A stretch of 8,036 nt of DNA from Desulfonatronospira sp. Lineage in GTDB: Bacteria > Desulfobacterota > Desulfovibrionia > Desulfovibrionales > Desulfonatronovibrionaceae. The notes beneath the pieces are model-generated. The model was not told the origin of the DNA. It was given only the letters and a program-made list of their open reading frames with translations, and ran no database searches. Of this stretch, positions 5,534 through 8,036 are shown piece by piece (position 1 is the first letter of the stretch; every line of letters begins with the position of its first letter). The stretch lies in assembly GCA_003563255.1 (NCBI GenBank), contig PWSL01000141.1, positions 1 through 8,036 on the forward strand, given 5' to 3'. The position numbers and the translations under genes were made by a program.

Positions 5534-6109
5534 TTAATTCCTGGTGATAACTGTATGCACCCCCTGGGTGGCGACGATACTGTCTTCCTCCAGCATGATG
5601 AGAGCGCGCGGGGTGCTGACTTTTATTCCGTATCCGGTGAAGGCGACATTGTCCTGCAGGAGCACATGACCTTCTCCTTCGGTATATGTGGCCTTGCTGG
5701 ATGTGGTGCGGACACCCCCGGACTCCGCCTCCACATGGGGCCACATATGAACTGTACCGGTATCCTGCTCTATCCTGCCCCTGGCAGCCCTAATCTTCAG
5801 GGGGTCCCGGTCGTTTTCCCCGAAATAGGTCATTACCGGGTCATGCAGCAGGTACCTGTTTTCACGGCGAATATAACCCGCCTCCAGGGCATTCAGTTCC
5901 CAGATTACTTTGTCCCTGGTGCTCTGGGTCAGAGTCAACCCCCTTATATTCAGATCAACTTCCAGGTCCCGGTCAAAATCCACCTGTTGAGGTCCCGGGG
6001 TGTCCTTCCAGAACATGTTGAGCAGAAAAAGCATCAGCAGTATGGTAAGGATGATGGGGGCAAAGTGACCAACATGTTGTTCCGGAATTTGTGCTAAGCG
6101 CCTAAACAT
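5534..6109 (-). CDS. lptC: LptC, inner-membrane LPS transport anchor
   Basis: 191 aa from the preferred start, standard for LptC. It is a bitopic protein: a short cytoplasmic N-tail (1-15), one membrane helix (16-34, FAPIILTILLMLFLLNMFW) and a periplasmic OstA-like beta domain (about 40-191) that receives LPS from LptB2FG and passes it to LptA. Two in-frame ATGs are close: 6115 and 6109. A GGAG lies only 2 nt from the first but 8 nt from the second, so 6109 is chosen; a longer frame to 6277 runs deep into kdsC and is unlikely. The start overlaps the kdsC end by 8 nt. Its first 14 codons are formed by a dispersed repeat whose sister copy is at 426-467. Sequence similarity within LptC is low, so the name leans on context and topology. 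Confidence 0.9.
   Translation of the reverse strand: MFRRLAQIPEQHVGHFAPIILTILLMLFLLNMFWKDTPGPQQVDFDRDLEVDLNIRGLTLTQSTRDKVIWELNALEAGYIRRENRYLLHDPVMTYFGENDRDPLKIRAARGRIEQDTGTVHMWPHVEAESGGVRTTSSKATYTEGEGHVLLQDNVAFTGYGIKVSTPRALIMLEEDSIVATQGVHTVITRN
6067..6108 (-). repeat. Dispersed repeat embedded in the kdsC/lptC junction
   Basis: This 42-nt stretch matches 426-467 at 37 of 42 positions with no gaps, including 23 consecutive identical bases. It contains the kdsC stop codon (6102-6104), two of the three bases of the preferred lptC start, and the codons for the lptC N-tail FRRLAQIPEQHVG. The repeat ends just before the membrane helix. Either an inserted repeat supplied the gene junction, or a copy of the gene start seeded the intergenic repeat. 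Confidence 0.75.
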
Positions 6110-6638
6110 CTCCATGGCTCCACTTTTGCCACTGCTTTTCCAGTTTGCCCTGGGCCTGCAGGATAAAACGCACTGCCTGGCGCACGGCCCCGTGCCCTCC
6201 AGTGGCGGTGCTGGTCCATATGGCCAGCTTTTTGATCTCGGGCTGGGCATTGGCGACAGCCATAGGCAGTCCCACATGCATCATGGGCCGGGCATCCACC
6301 CAGTCATCGCCCAGATAGGCCATTCGGAGAAAGTCCAGGTTTTTGTCCCTGGCAAGCCGCTCCAGGTAAGGCATCTTATGCACTGAACCGGCAAAATAAT
6401 CGGTAATGCCCAGTTCTGTAATTCTTTTTTCCACAGCTGCGGAGTTGAGACCGGTTATGACAGCTATCTGCAGACCAGCGGCCATGGCCAGTTTCAGGCC
6501 CAGGCCGTCCTGGACATTGAATCTTTTCATTATGCCCCCGTTCTGGTCGTAATACAGTCCGCCGTCAGTTAATACTCCGTCGGCATCCAGGACGAGAAGA
6601 TCGGTTTTCAGGGCTGCCTGTTCTGGATCATTCTTCAT
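6102..6638 (-). CDS. kdsC: KDO 8-phosphate phosphatase
   Basis: 178 aa, a C0-type HAD-superfamily phosphatase that hydrolyses KDO 8-phosphate to KDO in the cytoplasm. Motif I LDADGVLTDG carries the nucleophile D18 and acid/base D20. TGLNSAAVEKRITELGI corresponds to motif II and the characteristic KdsC segment. GDDWVDARPM provides the metal-binding aspartates of motif IV, followed by GLPMAVANA. The short length without a cap domain fits the tetrameric KdsC class. The ATG at 6638 lies within the kdsA 3' end (11-nt overlap) with AGGA about 6 nt upstream. Its own end overlaps the lptC start and is made from a dispersed repeat. In some bacteria this domain is fused to KdsD or CMP-KDO synthetase; here it stands alone. 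Confidence 0.95.
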   Translation of the reverse strand: MKNDPEQAALKTDLLVLDADGVLTDGGLYYDQNGGIMKRFNVQDGLGLKLAMAAGLQIAVITGLNSAAVEKRITELGITDYFAGSVHKMPYLERLARDKNLDFLRMAYLGDDWVDARPMMHVGLPMAVANAQPEIKKLAIWTSTATGGHGAVRQAVRFILQAQGKLEKQWQKWSHGDV

Positions 6639-7446
6639 GCATTGCTTTCCTGATCCTAAGAAGATTTTGTAAAAGGGAAAAAGTCCTGTCCAGTGGCCAG
6701 GAGTTGGGTCCGTCGCACAGGGCTCTGTCCGGATCGGGGTGAACCTCCATAAATATGCCTGCCGCTCCTGCAGCTACTCCCGCCCTGGCCAGGGCTGGGA
6801 CAAACTCCCTCTGTCCTCCGGAACAGGTCCCCAGGCCCCCGGGCAGCTGCACCGAATGAGTGGCATCCAGCACCACCGGGCATCCCAGCCCGGACATTAT
6901 GGGGATGGCTTTGAAGTCCACCACCAGGTTGTTATAGCCGAAAGTGGTTCCCCGCTCGGTAATCCATATTCTATCTTTGCAGCCGGTCTTGTCCAGCACC
7001 CGGGCCATGTCCCAGGGGGCCATGAACTGTCCCTTTTTGATGTTGACGATTACTCCTGTTTCGGCTGCAGCCAGGATGAGATCCGTCTGGCGGCACAAAA
7101 GGGCCGGGATCTGGATGACATCCGCTACCCCGGCTACTTTTGAAGCCTGGTGCGGTAAATGAATATCCGTAATCAGGGGAAGGCCTGTTATATCCTTGAT
7201 TTCCTGCAGCCAGTCCAGGCCCTGTTGCAGTCCAGGTCCCCTGAAACCATCCAGGGAACTGCGGTTGGCCTTGTCAAAGGAACTTTTGAAAATAATTGTG
7301 ACTCCCAGGCTGCGAGCCATTTCAGCCAGGCTGTGGGCAATATGCAGGGCTGTATCCCTGCTTTCCAGAACGCATGGCCCCAGGATAAAGAAAAGCTTCT
7401 TTTTGCTCGTCTGCAGAAGATTATTCATAGCACCAGACATCTTCAT
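6628..7446 (-). CDS. kdsA: KDO 8-phosphate synthase, metal-dependent type
   Basis: 272 aa. It condenses phosphoenolpyruvate with arabinose 5-phosphate to give KDO 8-phosphate, the first committed step to KDO. The TIM-barrel motifs are complete: GPCVLESRD (23-31), FKSSFDKANRSS (53-64), DIHLPHQA (94-101), KKGQFMAPWDM (137-147), TERGTTFGYNNLVVDF (163-178), DATHSVQLPGG (194-204) and EVHPDPDRALCDGPNSWPL (234-252). C25, H197, E234 and D245 match the metal ligands of the Aquifex-type enzyme (C11, H185, E222, D233) with nearly the same spacing; the E. coli type has Asn in place of the Cys. ATGs at 7446, 7440 and 7428 all lack a strong ribosome-binding site, so the exact start is uncertain. The gene opens the KDO/LPS block after a 455-nt gap. 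Confidence 0.96.
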   Translation of the reverse strand: MKMSGAMNNLLQTSKKKLFFILGPCVLESRDTALHIAHSLAEMARSLGVTIIFKSSFDKANRSSLDGFRGPGLQQGLDWLQEIKDITGLPLITDIHLPHQASKVAGVADVIQIPALLCRQTDLILAAAETGVIVNIKKGQFMAPWDMARVLDKTGCKDRIWITERGTTFGYNNLVVDFKAIPIMSGLGCPVVLDATHSVQLPGGLGTCSGGQREFVPALARAGVAAGAAGIFMEVHPDPDRALCDGPNSWPLDRTFSLLQNLLRIRKAMHEE

Positions 7447-7472
7447 TACTTGCGAGTTATCAGTTGATTGTT

Positions 7473-7492
7473 AACACTACAGCGAAATTTGT
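7473..7492 (+). repeat. AACACTACAGC repeat fragment upstream of kdsA
   Basis: AACACTACAGCGAAATTTGT repeats the motif that frames the lptA-upstream element (5380-5388, and 5446-5456 inverted). Its second half, GAAATTTGT, overlaps the beginning of the dispersed repeat at 443-451. These pieces may therefore be parts of one longer family. It lies in the presumed 5' leader of kdsA. Confidence 0.5.
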
Positions 7493-7498
7493 AAAAAT

Positions 7499-7504
7499 AT
7501 TATA
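7499..7504 (-). promoter_or_regulatory. Candidate -10 box upstream of kdsA
   Basis: On the minus strand an exact TATAAT lies about 50 nt before the kdsA start, in an A/T-rich patch suitable for a leader of roughly 45 nt. The hexamer 17 nt further upstream is GCCTGT, a poor -35 match that comes from the half-REP at 7518-7530. This is a plausible housekeeping promoter, weakly supported; the A/T-rich patch may be coincidental. Confidence 0.35.
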
Positions 7505-7517
7505 TCGTATCTCAATT

Positions 7518-7530
7518 GGGGACAGGCACG
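7518..7530 (+). repeat. Half-REP (left end only)
   Basis: GGGGACAGGCACG matches the outer end of the REP family (the complement of 2621-2634 and of 92-104), but no GCACTTATTTTT arm or partner half follows. It lies about 35 nt from the AACACTACAGC fragment, the same arrangement as upstream of lptA. Confidence 0.5.
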
Positions 7531-7604
7531 TTTGCCGATGGTAACTATTCACCATAACAGGCTGCCTGCCTGGGGCTCAGGTTTATAAAAGAATTTATCA
7601 GCCA

Positions 7605-7783
7605 CCCGCTGCGCTCGACGTAAAGGCAGACGGGAAAGACAGACTGAATATTATTCTCCTGGCGACTTGCCAGAAGGAAAGGATGCCATCGCCTTGCGGC
7701 GAGGCAGAGTGTTGCACCGAAGGTGCTGGCAGCTTTTCGGCGGACAGGTCGTCCGCGGAAAGATATCCTGTGTCTGTCTTTTC
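7605..7783. other. Multi-hairpin structured element of unknown family
   Basis: An outer stem of 12 bp pairs 7633-7644 with 7772-7783 (AAAGACAGAC and GTCTGTCTTT exact). Inside are a 5-bp hairpin 7659-7673 (CTGGC/GCCAG) and an AGGAT/ATCCT stem (7680-7684 with 7765-7769). That stem encloses three hairpins: 7685-7705 (8 bp, one bulge), 7714-7726 (GCACC/GGTGC) and 7733-7762 (12 bp with one bulge). A further 8-bp bulged stem, 7605-7612 with 7626-7634, lies at the left edge. CAGACTGAA (7640-7648) can alternatively pair with TTCAGTCTG (7781-7789). Strand is unresolved: two G-U pairs fit a plus-strand RNA, while a GCAA tetraloop fits the minus strand. I found no match by eye to tmRNA, RNase P, 6S, SRP RNA or common riboswitches. 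It may be a leader/3' UTR structure, a small RNA or a MITE. Confidence 0.55.
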
Positions 7784-7901
7784 AGTCTGGCTTATTGTCT
7801 GTGGCTAATAATTCTTTACCTGGCAAGGCTGAGGTTAACCAAAAATTATGGTGACTAGTTACAATTTTTGTATAAAAACTTTTGAGTATCCATTTCATTC
7901 T

Positions 7902-8036
7902 TCAAGAAGTTGTTGACCCGGATGTTTCCTGCAGTGCCAGGGAAAAGTCTCTGTCGTCCGGAACTGCAAGCCGGACCGCAGCCCGGACGAACTCTCTGAA
8001 AAGGGGGTGCGCCCGCATGGGACTGGACTTGAATTC
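7902..8036 (-). CDS. pyrG: CTP synthase, C-terminal end (partial)
   Basis: The last 44 codons of a gene running off the window: EFKSSPMRAHPLFREFV and onward, ending TGA at 7904-7902. This is the end of the class I glutamine amidotransferase domain of CTP synthase, which makes CTP from UTP, ATP and glutamine. The first residue in the window is the Glu of the HPE motif, the third member of the Cys-His-Glu triad; its His lies just outside. PHPLF-like AHPLF and the following helix are family-typical, and the tail after VRLA is variable. The window edge at GAATTC truncates the gene, so this is not a pseudogene. CTP synthase upstream of kdsA is common and sensible because CTP is used to activate KDO. 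Confidence 0.9.
   Translation of the reverse strand, partial: EFKSSPMRAHPLFREFVRAAVRLAVPDDRDFSLALQETSGSTTS

Larger units (their letters stand above)
7447..7901. other. 455-nt gap between pyrG and kdsA
   Basis: No gene is supported. From the kdsA side it holds an AACACTACAGC repeat fragment, a TATAAT candidate, a half-REP, small A/T hairpins (for example ATAAA/TTTAT within GGCT/AGCC near 7574-7603), the multi-hairpin element, a stretch with repeated GTCTG words (to about 7806), and an A/T-rich end near pyrG. I see no strong intrinsic terminator after pyrG, so readthrough into kdsA remains possible. A 63-aa plus-strand frame over the hairpins looks incidental. Confidence 0.7.

Noticed and set aside
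5534..6277. Longer lptC starting at 6277
   Set aside because: The extra 56 codons lie in an alternative frame of kdsC, have no membrane-protein character and put the helix far from the N-terminus; the ATG at 6109 has a properly spaced GGAG.
7633..7783. Retron msr/msd-type RNA
   Set aside because: Inverted ends and hairpins superficially fit, but there is no reverse transcriptase gene in the window and no long msd-type stem.
7605..7783. Known riboswitch, tmRNA, RNase P, 6S or SRP RNA
   Set aside because: I looked for the conserved core words of these classes and did not find them; only a database covariance search could settle this.
7667..7858. 63-aa plus-strand open frame in the pyrG-kdsA gap
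   Set aside because: It lies across the hairpin-rich element, its composition follows the stems, and I see no ribosome-binding site or recognisable motif.

Overview
The window is a compact, almost entirely minus-strand chromosomal block. Read in the direction of transcription (right to left) it is: the C-terminal end of pyrG, kdsA, kdsC, lptC, lptA, lptB, rpoN, hpf (long form), ptsN, rapZ. This order, CTP synthase then KDO synthesis, the LPS-transport ATPase module, sigma-54 and the nitrogen-PTS/RapZ genes, is what I would expect in sulfate-reducing Desulfobacterota of the Desulfovibrionales type. The moderate GC content and heavy load of intergenic repeats suggest a Desulfonatronospira/Desulfonatronovibrio-like relative rather than a classical Desulfovibrio. 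That placement is inference from gene order and repeat style only.

Functional logic: KdsA and KdsC make KDO for the LPS inner core. LptC, LptA and LptB provide the inner-membrane anchor, periplasmic bridge and cytoplasmic ATPase that move LPS to the outer membrane. RpoN is the alternative sigma factor, Hpf hibernates ribosomes, PtsN is the EIIA-like regulatory phosphoprotein, and RapZ is a nucleotide-binding protein that in enterobacteria controls amino-sugar synthesis. Many genes overlap (kdsA/kdsC by 11 nt, kdsC/lptC by 8, lptA/lptB by 4, ptsN/rapZ by 25), indicating translational coupling.

The unusual content lies in the spaces. Positions 1-543 hold no gene but a pile-up of repeats: a REP palindrome, a two-hairpin unit in one inverted diverged copy and two perfect 62-bp tandem copies, a 21-bp tandem array, a copy of a dispersed repeat and a REP fragment. 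The rpoN-hpf gap holds a 135-bp MITE-like element with imperfect terminal inverted repeats and a 10-bp flanking direct repeat that includes the rpoN stop codon. The lptC-lptA gap holds a half-REP between inverted repeats. The 455-nt pyrG-kdsA gap holds a candidate promoter, repeat fragments and a roughly 180-nt multi-hairpin structure I cannot assign to a known RNA family. The dispersed repeat also forms the kdsC stop and the lptC start. No CRISPR array, tRNA, rRNA, transposase or defence gene is visible. The best candidates for something undescribed are the structured element at 7605-7783 and the repeat family that has become part of the genes.
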